From contig JACKCR010000002.1 in NCBI GenBank assembly GCA_020633975.1, forward strand, positions 2,666,001-2,730,000: 64,000 nt of DNA, read 5' to 3'. The notes under the pieces are model-generated. The model saw nothing but the letters and a program-made list of their open reading frames with translations, had not been told where the DNA came from and searched no databases. This stretch comes from Candidatus Eiseniibacteriota bacterium. GTDB lineage: Bacteria > Eisenbacteria > RBG-16-71-46 > CAIMUX01. Positions 33,579 to 42,118 of this stretch are shown here, in pieces. The first letter of the stretch is position 1. Every line of letters begins with the position of its first letter. Both the position numbers and the translations under genes were made by a program.

Positions 33579-35561
33579 ATGGTGGTGAGACAGGTGACAC
33601 AGGTGGGGCCCTTTGCACGTCGCGTCCTCTTGGCCACGTTGGCCCTGGCAGCGGCTGCGGCTGTCGAGTCCTTCATCGGTCTGGCGACTCTGACGACCCT
33701 CGCCCCCCGGCCGGCATTCGCGCAGTCGATCACCCTTCACACGCCGTCGGAAGTTCCGGCGGGGAGCGAGTTCGAGGTCACCTGGTCTGGGTCCGTCGAG
33801 AAGACGGACTTCGTCAGCATCGACGAGGTGGGCGCGGCGGACGGGAGCTACGGCGAGTACTTCTATCCCTCGAAGGGCTCACCCGGAAAGCTCCACGCTC
33901 CGGACCTGCCGGGCGACTACGTGGTGCGGTATCACTCTGGCACGACAGGCTATCGGGTGCTCGGGACTGCACCGATTCGGGTGACGGATGTCGCGGCAAC
34001 GCTTCAGCCAGTGGGGACGGTCGACGCCGGGGCGGCGTTCGAACTCGCGTGGGAGGGGCCGGCACACTCCGGCGACTTCATCAGCATCGACGAGCCGGGG
34101 AGCGCGGACGGAACGTACGGCCACTACGTCTACGCCAAGAAGAGTCCTGCGAAGTTCAATGCTCCGGAAGAGGCGGGAACGTATGTGATCCGCTACCACA
34201 TGGCCCGTACCTACCGCGTCATCGGCGAAACGGAGCTCGTCGTGGGAGGCGTCGACGCGAGCCTGACCGCACCGGCAGAGATCGTGGCCGGATCCGACAT
34301 CGAAGTTGGGTGGGAAGGGCCGGGCAACGACGGTGATTACCTCTCGATCGATCCCGAAGGCGCACCTGACGGAGAGTATGGAGACTATGCCTACGTGGCT
34401 CGCGCGAACCCTGTGACCCTTCCTGTCCCCGAGACCCCCGGCACCTACACGATCCGCTATCACATGGGGCGGACGAGCAAGGTGCTAACGACGTCGAACC
34501 TTCGTGTTCTTCCCGCAAGCGCCACCGTCTCCGGACCGGCTTCGGTCGTAGCCGGGGCGGAGTTCGAGGTGAGGTGGACGGGTCCCGCCAACCGCGGGGA
34601 CTACGTCGCCATCGCTCCCGCTGCATCGGGACCTCGCGACTATGTGAACTACGACTACGCGGAAAGCGGGAAGACGGCGAGGATGGCCGCACCGATCGAA
34701 GCCGGCGACTACGAACTCCGCTACATGACGGCGTCCTCCCGTCAGATCCTCGCGAGCGTACCGATCCGCGTCACTCCCGGCGAGTTCCCGGGCCGTCTCC
34801 AGGTGGTTCCGGCTTCCGGAAACGCCGCGGGGCCGATCGGCGCAGTCGAAGTGATCCTCGACGCATCCGGCAGCATGCTCAAGCGGATCGACGGTCAACG
34901 CAGGATCGACATCGCGAAGGGCGCGCTCCGAAAGCTGGTCGGTGAAACCGTACCGGCGAACGCGCAGTTCGCGCTTCGGGTGTTCGGACACAAGGAGGTC
35001 GACTCGTGTCGCAGCGATCTCGAGATCGCCGCGGCCCCTCTGAACCGCTCCGCCGTCCTCTCGAAGATCGGAGGGGTGGAAGCGATGAACCTCGCCCGCA
35101 CTCCGATCGGAGCCTCGCTTCGCGCGGTCAGCCAGGACTTGAGCGGCATTCCCGGTCCCTACGTCGTCGTTCTCGTGACGGATGGAGAGGAGACTTGCGA
35201 CGGTGACCCCGAAGCGGCCATCCGGTCCCTCCGCTCTTCCGGAATCGACGTGCGTGTCAACATCGTCGGATTCGCGATCGACGACCTCCTCCTCGCGGAG
35301 GCGTTCGACGAATGGGCGCGACTCGGAGGTGGGCGCTATGTGGAAGCACACGACGCCTCTGAACTCGAAGCTGCGATGGGCAGCGCACTCGAGACGACCT
35401 ACGACGTCCTCAGCGACGGTGCGGTCGTCGCGACCGGCGTCGTCGGAGGAGACGCCGTGCGGCTACTTCCAGGAGCCTATGACGTGCGAGTGCGCGGTGG
35501 TGCGGACCTCGGCCAAGTCACGATCGAGCCGGACGGACACCACTCGCTGACCATGCCGTAG
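33579..35561 (+). CDS. Secreted Ig-repeat / von Willebrand A protein
   Basis: 660 aa from ATG 33579 after GGAGGTAGGAG. Signal peptide ends at AFA-QS (near 49). Four repeats of about 85 residues follow, each with E-x-x-W-x-G-P...GD-(F/Y)-(I/V)-S-I-(D/A)...Y-x-x-Y...AG-T-Y-x-I-R-Y-H; they look Ig-like. Residues about 425-610 are a VWA domain with the MIDAS sequence VEVILDASGSM, Thr in RTPIGASL, and VLVTDGEETCDGDP. A small C-terminal beta domain ends in GHHSLTMP. VWA domains bind proteins through a metal ion. A very similar repeat-plus-VWA layout is common in secreted proteins of proteobacteria. Partner unknown. Confidence 0.82.
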   Translation: MVVRQVTQVGPFARRVLLATLALAAAAAVESFIGLATLTTLAPRPAFAQSITLHTPSEVPAGSEFEVTWSGSVEKTDFVSIDEVGAADGSYGEYFYPSKGSPGKLHAPDLPGDYVVRYHSGTTGYRVLGTAPIRVTDVAATLQPVGTVDAGAAFELAWEGPAHSGDFISIDEPGSADGTYGHYVYAKKSPAKFNAPEEAGTYVIRYHMARTYRVIGETELVVGGVDASLTAPAEIVAGSDIEVGWEGPGNDGDYLSIDPEGAPDGEYGDYAYVARANPVTLPVPETPGTYTIRYHMGRTSKVLTTSNLRVLPASATVSGPASVVAGAEFEVRWTGPANRGDYVAIAPAASGPRDYVNYDYAESGKTARMAAPIEAGDYELRYMTASSRQILASVPIRVTPGEFPGRLQVVPASGNAAGPIGAVEVILDASGSMLKRIDGQRRIDIAKGALRKLVGETVPANAQFALRVFGHKEVDSCRSDLEIAAAPLNRSAVLSKIGGVEAMNLARTPIGASLRAVSQDLSGIPGPYVVVLVTDGEETCDGDPEAAIRSLRSSGIDVRVNIVGFAIDDLLLAEAFDEWARLGGGRYVEAHDASELEAAMGSALETTYDVLSDGAVVATGVVGGDAVRLLPGAYDVRVRGGADLGQVTIEPDGHHSLTMP

Positions 35562-35567
35562 ACGGGA

Positions 35568-35615
35568 AGGTCGAGGTCGAGATCGAGGTCGAGGTCGAGA
35601 TCGAGATCGAGGTCG
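35568..35615 (+). repeat. (AGRTCG)8 hexanucleotide repeat
   Basis: Eight units AGGTCG or AGATCG in a row in the 83-nt gap between two convergent genes. Confidence 0.9.
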
Positions 35616-35644
35616 AGGCCAGTAGGTCTGCCGCGGGAGTCAGC

Positions 35645-37576
35645 TCACCTTCCGCCCGCCCCCTGTAGCGCCTCCAGCCGCGCCTTCGCCGTCGGATGCT
35701 CCGGATTCCTTTCGAGCGCCGCTCGGAACGACGCTACCGCTTCCTCGCGGCGTCCCATCGCTTGTAGGGTGATGCCCTGGTTCACGTAGGCGTCGACGAA
35801 GTCCGGATCGCATTCGATCGCCCGCCGGTAGGCAGCGAGCGCTAGGTCGAACTTGCCACTCAACGTGTACGCGGTCGCCAGCGTCGAGTGCGCGGCGGCA
35901 AGAGTCGGGTCGAGCACCGTCGCGGCCTGGCTCTCCTCGAGAGCTCCATCGAGCTTCTGCTGAGAAAGGAGCACGGAGGCCAGATCGAGATGAGCGACGG
36001 CGGTCGGTTCTAGACGGATCGCTTCACGGAGCGAAGTCTCGGCTTCGGCGGGACGGCCGAGTTGGAAGAGGACCTTGCCGAGGTTCGACTGAGCGACGAC
36101 GTAGTCAGGCCGGATCCGTACGGCTTCCGTCTCGTGCGACAGCGCTTCGTCCAGCTTCCCGGACTCGGCGAGAGCGACGCCGAGCATGGCGTGAGCGACG
36201 TGGTTGTCCTTCGTGACGGCAAGCGCTCGAGAGAAGAGCGTCACGTCGTCCTTCCAGTAGCGAACCTCTCGACGCGCCGGGATCGCAAGTGCGAACACGG
36301 TGGCGACGATCAGCGCAGCGCCGAGATAGGTACGGGCGCGCGGGAGGACCACCGAGCCGAGTCCCCACGCCACGACGATCGACAGGCCGATCATCGGCAC
36401 GTAGGTGTACCGGTCCGCCATCGCTTGTCCTCCCGCCTGGATGAGACCGATCACGGGAACGAGCGTGCCGAGGTACCAGAGGCTGCCGACGGCGAGCCAG
36501 GGCAGGCGTCGCCAGAAGAGCAGAGAGAGAATGACGAGGATCGAGACGAACGCGACACCACCGAACACGAGCCCGGTACTCGGCATGGACATCGGGTAGA
36601 AGACCGACAGTGAGTCCGGCCAGAACGTCTTCTCGGCGTAGCGCAGATAGGACGCGAGGGCGTTCCCGATCCGCTCTCCGACCGGGACGGACTTGACCGC
36701 GCCAGCCGACGACTGGACCGACCACGTCACGACTGCGGACACGAGCGACAGCGCGAAGAACGGGAGCTTCTCGCGCAGCCGAACCGACCACGGTGCGGTG
36801 CGACCCAACGGCCAGTGGTCGAGAAGCAGTAGGAGGAACGGCAACGTCACGAGCATCGGCTTCGTGAGCAGACCGAGTGTGAACGAGACGAGCGCGAGCA
36901 GATAAGCGGGCTTGGCACCGTAGCCGACACGGGCGCGCGGGCCCGTCCCCGATGCCGTAGCCAACTCCGTCCCGGATCCGGCTCGCGCTCCGAGGCCGGC
37001 CCCGCCGCCGGAGTCGCTGACTCCAGCCCCGCCCCCAACGTCGCCCCTCACTCCCTTCGCCGCGCTCGCTCGCACGTACCCCGCGTAGAAGTAGATCGCG
37101 AGGATCCAGAACACCGTGCTGAGCACGTCCTTTCGCTCGGCCACCCAGGCGACGGACTGCACGTGGAGCGGATGAAGTGCGAACACTGCGGCGACGAAGG
37201 CACTTCGCAGCCCGGCACCGGTCGAGCGACGCAGGAAGAAGAAGAGCAGAAGCGTCGTCGCGAGGTGGAAGACGACGTTGACCCAGTGATGCGCCCCGGC
37301 ATCGAGGCCAAGCAGCTGCACGTCCGCCATGTGGGACCACCAGGTCACAGGATGCCAGTTGCTCGCGTGTGTCGTGGTCCAAGACCAGACGAGTCCGCCC
37401 CACGATAGACCGCGGAGCACCATCTCGTTCGCCGTTACGTAGAGGTCGTCGTCGTAGCGCAGGAAACCGTGTCGTCCGACGGGAGCATAGACCCATGCGG
37501 TGACGAGCAGAACGAAGAGCAGGACCGGCAGTTCGAGCGACGTCTGCCTCGACCCTTGTCCATCCCGCCCCGTCAC
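35645..37576 (-). CDS. Multi-pass membrane glycosyltransferase-like protein with C-terminal TPRs
   Basis: 643 aa from GTG 37576, one base after the upstream methyltransferase stop, with GGAAG before it. The first 420 residues have about ten membrane helices. The early loop GRHGFLRYDDDLYVTANEMV and HPVTWWSHMADVQLLG and ALHPLHVQSVAWVAERKD match the TMTC/GT39-related family seen with O-mannosylation. Residues about 440-640 are TPRs (LDEALSHETEAVRIRPDYVVAQSNLGKVL and so on). A Gly/Ala-rich insert of about 45 residues separates two membrane helices near 210-255. Sugar and acceptor are unknown. Likely cotranscribed with the methyltransferase. Confidence 0.78.
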   Translation of the reverse strand: MTGRDGQGSRQTSLELPVLLFVLLVTAWVYAPVGRHGFLRYDDDLYVTANEMVLRGLSWGGLVWSWTTTHASNWHPVTWWSHMADVQLLGLDAGAHHWVNVVFHLATTLLLFFFLRRSTGAGLRSAFVAAVFALHPLHVQSVAWVAERKDVLSTVFWILAIYFYAGYVRASAAKGVRGDVGGGAGVSDSGGGAGLGARAGSGTELATASGTGPRARVGYGAKPAYLLALVSFTLGLLTKPMLVTLPFLLLLLDHWPLGRTAPWSVRLREKLPFFALSLVSAVVTWSVQSSAGAVKSVPVGERIGNALASYLRYAEKTFWPDSLSVFYPMSMPSTGLVFGGVAFVSILVILSLLFWRRLPWLAVGSLWYLGTLVPVIGLIQAGGQAMADRYTYVPMIGLSIVVAWGLGSVVLPRARTYLGAALIVATVFALAIPARREVRYWKDDVTLFSRALAVTKDNHVAHAMLGVALAESGKLDEALSHETEAVRIRPDYVVAQSNLGKVLFQLGRPAEAETSLREAIRLEPTAVAHLDLASVLLSQQKLDGALEESQAATVLDPTLAAAHSTLATAYTLSGKFDLALAAYRRAIECDPDFVDAYVNQGITLQAMGRREEAVASFRAALERNPEHPTAKARLEALQGAGGR

Positions 37577-37577
37577 G

Positions 37578-38399
37578 CTATCGCTTCCGTAGCTTCCACA
37601 CGACTTCGGACGGGTACTTCTTCGCCCAGTCCGCAGGAACATGGAACTTGCTCTCGACCTGATCCTCCGGCGCTTGGATCTCGATGAAGTCGAGCACTTC
37701 GAAGCCAGTGTCGCGGAAGAGACGGAACCAACGGGAAGCAGGGAGTTGGAACTCGACGCCTCCCGGATCGATCTCGACTTCACGCCAGTCGGTGCGGTGG
37801 GTAGTGAAGTAGCTCCTCACGAGCTGGAACCCGACCTCGGAGCCGTCGAGCGGACTACAGGCCGTGGCCCAGGCGGAGGAGGCGAGGAAGACGAGCTGAC
37901 CACCGGGCCTGAGCAGACGGTGCGCTTCCGGGATCCATGCGTAGGGATCACACCAAATCGCAGCACCGTACTCGCTGATCGCGAAGTCGAAGGATGCGTC
38001 GGGATACGGGACCGTCTCCGCATTGCCGTGGAGTAGGGTGAGCTCCGTGTCGTGTTCCTCAGCGAGTCGACGTGCGGTGTCCAGCTGCTTCTCGGAGTTG
38101 TCGATCCCGACACACTTCGCACCGCGACGTGCCATCCAATTCGACACGTATCCGGTGCCGCAGCCGAGCTCGATCGCGTCCTGGTCACTCATGTCTTCCG
38201 GCAGCATCTGGAGTTCGAACTCGGGGATCGACCAGATCCCCCACGTCGGAGCCTCCTGCCGCCAGTGCCGTTCCCCCGGTGCGACCCACTCGTCTGCCAT
38301 TCCGTCCCAGTACCGCCGGTTCTCCTGGACGTGCTCGGGCAGGACGCCTTGCGGAGTCGCTGTCGACTGTCTCGATTCCTTCGGCGACGTCGGTTCCAT
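37578..38399 (-). CDS. Class I SAM-dependent methyltransferase
   Basis: 273 aa from ATG 38399 after AAGGAG. Motif I is AIELGCGTGYVSNWMARRGAKCVGIDNSEKQL (near residue 77), motif II YPDASFDFAISEYGAAIW, and motif III LLRPGGQLVFLASS; this is a complete type-11 methyltransferase core. The N-terminus NRRYWDGMADEWVAPGERHW is typical of small-molecule methyltransferases. The final part (ASRWFRLFRDTGFEVLDFIEIQAPED) is the usual helical end. Substrate unknown. It is coupled to the following glycosyltransferase-like gene (gap of one base). Confidence 0.82.
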   Translation of the reverse strand: MEPTSPKESRQSTATPQGVLPEHVQENRRYWDGMADEWVAPGERHWRQEAPTWGIWSIPEFELQMLPEDMSDQDAIELGCGTGYVSNWMARRGAKCVGIDNSEKQLDTARRLAEEHDTELTLLHGNAETVPYPDASFDFAISEYGAAIWCDPYAWIPEAHRLLRPGGQLVFLASSAWATACSPLDGSEVGFQLVRSYFTTHRTDWREVEIDPGGVEFQLPASRWFRLFRDTGFEVLDFIEIQAPEDQVESKFHVPADWAKKYPSEVVWKLRKR

Positions 38400-38491
38400 C
38401 GGTACTCCTTCGCGGTGCCGTAGTCTCGTGAGTTCGCGTCCGACGAGGGTACCACTCCGAAGCAACCCACGCTTCCCCTGCCCCCGCACGC

Positions 38492-39244
38492 TCAGGGCCG
38501 CACGAACACGATCCACTGCGGCCTCTTGCCGGAGTCGAATTGGGGGAAGTACGGAACGCGGTAGACGCCGACCCATCCGCCGTCTTCCACCCACGCGGCG
38601 ACGAGTTCACGGTCCGAGACGGCATCCCACACTTGGTAGAGATCGTCGACTCTTCCGAAGTCGTAGGCCGACTCCTCGAACCAGACCCAGTCGCCACGAC
38701 CTCCGTGCCGATAGACTCGGAATCCGTCCGGGTCGACGCGGTAGTCCGCGAAGGGGAGGCTCTCCTCGAAGCGCCAACTCTGGGGAAAGACGATGCTGCC
38801 GTTTCCCCAACCTGCCGAAACCTCGCAGACCCACGCGCTCGCGCCCGGGTAGCGAAAAGAGATCCTCTCGGAGTCGGAGCTCGTCGCTCTCACTTCGCAC
38901 TCCAGATCCGGCCCCCCGCCGGGCCAAGGCCCCTCCTGGACGAGAGCCCACCGATCGAGGCGGAACCGATCGAATTCCTCCTGGACGACGAGTACGAGCG
39001 TTCCCTCTCGAGGCAGCGGCACGCGTGGCGGTGGACCGTCCGGTTCGGCAGCCGGGCCGTAGGCTCTGTCCGGATAAGTCTGTGGGGCCTTGGCGTGAAT
39101 CTGTGTGTAGCAAGCGGAGAGTGTCAGTGCGGCGGCGAGCGACAAGAGCGCGAGGCCTGCCACGCCGATACGTTGCGAGCAGGCCACGGCGACCCGGGCC
39201 TCGCGTCGACGTGACGCCTCCCTACGGCTGTGCGCGGTGTTCAC
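38492..39244 (-). CDS. Lipoprotein of unknown function
   Basis: 250 aa from GTG 39244 after AGGAGGT. A long basic start leads to a hydrophobic segment GVAGLALLSLAAALTLSAC, a lipobox with Cys near residue 42. The mature part is rich in Trp/Tyr and strand-like (LVLVVQEEFDRFRLDRWALVQEG, SIVFPQSWRFEESLPFADYRVDPDGFRVYRHG). I do not recognise a domain. The start overlaps a possible small gene by 4 nt. Confidence 0.6.
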   Translation of the reverse strand: MNTAHSRREASRRREARVAVACSQRIGVAGLALLSLAAALTLSACYTQIHAKAPQTYPDRAYGPAAEPDGPPPRVPLPREGTLVLVVQEEFDRFRLDRWALVQEGPWPGGGPDLECEVRATSSDSERISFRYPGASAWVCEVSAGWGNGSIVFPQSWRFEESLPFADYRVDPDGFRVYRHGGRGDWVWFEESAYDFGRVDDLYQVWDAVSDRELVAAWVEDGGWVGVYRVPYFPQFDSGKRPQWIVFVRP

Positions 39245-39426
39245 TTCTCTACCTCCTCGTACGCATCGAGAGGCTTCCACCGAGGAATCATCCCACCCAA
39301 CACGGTGCCAGACACCGTCGCCAGCGTGGCTCCGACAGGTGCCGCAAACAAGATCCCAGCGGCCGGTTCGTCGACGGCCGTGGGGCCGGATCCGGTCCGA
39401 CGGATCGAAGCTAGTTGAGGCAGCAT
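39241..39426 (-). CDS. Possible 61-aa protein between SEC-C and lipoprotein genes
   Basis: ATG 39426 lies within the last codons of the SEC-C gene; TGA overlaps the lipoprotein GTG (GTGA). The C-terminal half, GILFAAPVGATLATVSGTVLGG, is a glycine-zipper-like hydrophobic segment, and the end IPRWKPLDAYEEVEK resembles tails of small exported proteins of this group. The ribosome binding site is weak, so it could also be a 5'-truncated remnant. Confidence 0.33.
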   Translation of the reverse strand: MLPQLASIRRTGSGPTAVDEPAAGILFAAPVGATLATVSGTVLGGMIPRWKPLDAYEEVEK

Positions 39427-40286
39427 TTCTTGTACTTCTTGCCACTTCCACATGGGCACGGATCGTTTCGTCCAGGCCCCTTCACCGCTTGTGCTGGCCG
39501 TGCGGGCCGAGTCTCGACGTTCGCTTGGTAGAGCGCCCTTCCGAGCTCTGAGTACGAGCGGAGGGCACTCGGGAAGATCTCGACCATCTGCGCGACCCAC
39601 TCCTCGAGTTCCTCCTCCGGAATCTCGGCACTCTCGTTGCGGGCCTCAGGATCACCGAAGTAGCGAAGACAGAACTGGCAGATGTCGAACCACTTGAGGT
39701 GCTCCTCCTCGACGTCGGCGAGCGCATCCTCCCAAGCCGGCAGGACGAGCTCCCATCCCGCCTCGAACCCTGCGCACCACTTGCGACGCACGTCTTCGTC
39801 CGGCTCCTGCCCGAAGACTTCGGTGAGCAGATGGAGGTCCTTGGCGGAGTCGTCGGAGCCGGCGTCGGCTCCACTGGCTTCGTCCGCGCGGCCGGCATCT
39901 TCGGCAGCGGCGCTGTCGACATCGCTAGCGTCGGCTGTGCGGGTGGAATCGTCTGCAGCTGCGTCAACGTCACCGTCGTCCTCGGCTCTGTCTTTGAGAC
40001 CGACGCCCTCTGAGACCCGAACGACGTCGTTCCAGACAGCGATGATTCCGGACGACACGATCTGGGCCGTCTCTTCGTCGTTCCAGACCACCCCGTCCTC
40101 GCCGTCCGGGCCGAAGATCGCGGGAAGCCACTCCGCGGGGCGGAGTAGCCGCGGGGAATTCGCGAGGGCGAAGAGATAGCCACGGAGCCCGAGGTAACTC
40201 AGGGTTCCCAACGGCCGCTCGGGAGACTCGAGGAACGCGGTGAGTCGGTCGACGGTCTCAGGGGTCAGATCTGGAGTCGGTTCCAT
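39411..40286 (-). CDS. YecA/UPF0149-like protein with SEC-C zinc motif
   Basis: 291 aa from ATG 40286 after GGAGG. The N-terminal half follows the UPF0149/YecA pattern (LTAFLESPERPLGTLSYLGLRGYLFALANSP, with PAEWLPAIFG). Residues about 108-155 are an acidic Asp/Ala insert. After a second helical part comes the C-terminal SEC-C motif PGRNDPCPCGSGKKYKKCC, which binds zinc and in SecA contacts SecB or ribosomes. YecA-like proteins are thought to help proteostasis; that is family knowledge, not shown here. It overlaps the upstream gene by 29 nt. Confidence 0.82.
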   Translation of the reverse strand: MEPTPDLTPETVDRLTAFLESPERPLGTLSYLGLRGYLFALANSPRLLRPAEWLPAIFGPDGEDGVVWNDEETAQIVSSGIIAVWNDVVRVSEGVGLKDRAEDDGDVDAAADDSTRTADASDVDSAAAEDAGRADEASGADAGSDDSAKDLHLLTEVFGQEPDEDVRRKWCAGFEAGWELVLPAWEDALADVEEEHLKWFDICQFCLRYFGDPEARNESAEIPEEELEEWVAQMVEIFPSALRSYSELGRALYQANVETRPARPAQAVKGPGRNDPCPCGSGKKYKKCCLN

Positions 40287-42090
40287 GAAAATCCTCCGGT
40301 AGTAAGGACCCACGGTACGACCTTCGCGCGGCGAGCACCACCCATGCTTGCACGTCGCGATTCACCTCTGACCGGAGGACGGCCCGACTCAACTCGAGTG
40401 GGCGGAGCCCGCACTGTTCCAGCATGCGGAGAAGGTAGCCCTTGGAGTGAGCGAATCGACCCGAAGGCTGGAGTACGAAGCCACGGCCCGAGAGTGAGTC
40501 GTCGACCGCGCCCGCATCTTCGGCGGTGAAGACGAAGAGTCCATCAGCCCGAAGCGCATTGGCGACTCCCCAGAAGAACTCCTCGAGCGCACCAAAGTAG
40601 ATGATCGTGTCGGCCGCGACCACGAGATCGAACTCGTTTCGGTGTTCTGCAAGGTAGGTCGTCAGGTCGCACGCCTCGAGCTCGTGGTAGATCCCTCGCG
40701 CCCTGGCCCGGTCCAACATCTTCTCGGAGAGGTCGACGCCGACGAGCCGCGAGGCCATCGGAGCGAGTGGAATGCCGGAAAGTCCGGTTCCGCAGCCAGC
40801 ATCGAGCACACTCCAGGTGTCTCCCGGCGCGGGCCGGTGCGGCTCGAGTGCTCGCGCGACGAGATCCGGTCCGCAGTAGCCGAGACGTGCGAGCTGGCGA
40901 TCGAAGTCTCGCGCGAACTGGTCGTAGTGGGAACTGACGAACTCGGCGGGAGAGCGGGACGGAACATCGTCTTGGGAGCAGGCCGCGATCAAGTACCGAG
41001 CCTCGGGGTCGCCGGGATCGAGCGCGGCCCAGCTCCGATAGGCTTCGAGCGCTCCTTCCACGTCGCCGAGCCCGTAGAGCAGCTTCCCCAGAGCGCGGTG
41101 GGCGGGAACGAAACTAGGATCCAGCGAGAGAACGTGCTCGTAGCCCCGAAGTGCGTCTCGGGTGTTGCCCGTTTCCTGATGGATGGTCGCGAGGTGGAAG
41201 TTCGCATCGCGATCCTTGGGAGCCAAGGCGAGCGCCCGGCAGAAGGCCGCCTTGGCCTTCTCCAAGTCGTGGGTCTTTGGGTTGGCTGCTCCCGGGTGGG
41301 TAGCGTCCAGGTGGGCGGTCCGTTGGAGGAGCGATCCGAGCTGATCCCAGAGCCGTTCGTTCTGGGGCGCCATCGTGCAGGCTCGCTCACAGGCCGCGAC
41401 GGCATCTTCCACGCGACCCACCCGTTCGAGCGCAACCGCGAGAAGACGAAAGGTCTCCGGAGATTCGCCCCCGATCGCAAGCGCAGCTTCGAATGACTGG
41501 ACGGCCTGTTCGAACTGCTCCCTCTGGAGACGCAGGTTTCCGAGGTTGTGGTGAGCATCCGCATACCGTGGATCGAGCTCGATGGCTCTGGAGTAGGCAG
41601 ACTCCGCAGCGTCGAGGTGTCCGAGGCTCCGCTCGACCGCACCGAGGTTGTTGTAGGCGGGCGCAGCACTCGGCTCGAGCGCGATGACGGCCCGGAACTC
41701 GTCCGCAGCCTCAGGGAGTCGCCCGAGTGACTTCAGCACGGTTCCGAGGTTGTTCCGTGCGCCCAGAAAATCGGGTGCGAGCCCGAGGGCGGTGCGGAAC
41801 GATTCGACGGCCGCTTCCAGGTCTCCCTGCGCCTTCCGCACGATCCCAAGGTTGGAGTGGTAGCTCGGGTCCGTTCCGTCTTCGGCGACCGCGCGTTCGA
41901 TCCGCGCACGGGCGATGTCGAAGAGACCGCGTTGATAGGCGAGTACGCCGCGAAGATGGAGTACGTCCGGGCTCGCGAAGCCGACGGCCTCTAGTGACTC
42001 GTAGACTCGGTCGGCCTCGTCCAGGCTTCCGGCGGAGTGGAGCGCGAGCGCGCGCTCCAGGAGTTGTTGTGGTGTTGGCTCGTCTCCCAC
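40258..42090 (-). CDS. TPR protein with C-terminal methyltransferase
   Basis: 610 aa from GTG 42090; an ATG at 42192 would overlap the upstream gene. Residues 1-385 hold about ten TPRs (SYHSNLGIVRKAQGDLEAAVESFRTAL, PAYNNLGAVERSLGHLDAAESAYSRAI and so on). Residues about 395-595 are a class I methyltransferase, with SSHYDQFARDFDRQLARLGY, motif I WSVLDAGCGTGLSGIPLAP, FDLVVAADTIIYFGALEEFF and a final HSKGYLLRMLEQCGLRPLEL. This TPR-methyltransferase arrangement is known from the NPP1-like/Cypemycin-type and 'predicted TPR methyltransferase' group. The substrate is not known. Confidence 0.82.
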   Translation of the reverse strand: MGDEPTPQQLLERALALHSAGSLDEADRVYESLEAVGFASPDVLHLRGVLAYQRGLFDIARARIERAVAEDGTDPSYHSNLGIVRKAQGDLEAAVESFRTALGLAPDFLGARNNLGTVLKSLGRLPEAADEFRAVIALEPSAAPAYNNLGAVERSLGHLDAAESAYSRAIELDPRYADAHHNLGNLRLQREQFEQAVQSFEAALAIGGESPETFRLLAVALERVGRVEDAVAACERACTMAPQNERLWDQLGSLLQRTAHLDATHPGAANPKTHDLEKAKAAFCRALALAPKDRDANFHLATIHQETGNTRDALRGYEHVLSLDPSFVPAHRALGKLLYGLGDVEGALEAYRSWAALDPGDPEARYLIAACSQDDVPSRSPAEFVSSHYDQFARDFDRQLARLGYCGPDLVARALEPHRPAPGDTWSVLDAGCGTGLSGIPLAPMASRLVGVDLSEKMLDRARARGIYHELEACDLTTYLAEHRNEFDLVVAADTIIYFGALEEFFWGVANALRADGLFVFTAEDAGAVDDSLSGRGFVLQPSGRFAHSKGYLLRMLEQCGLRPLELSRAVLRSEVNRDVQAWVVLAARRSYRGSLLPEDFHGTDSRSDP

Positions 42091-42118
42091 GCTCCGCCCC
42101 GGCCTCTCGTCCTGCGTG

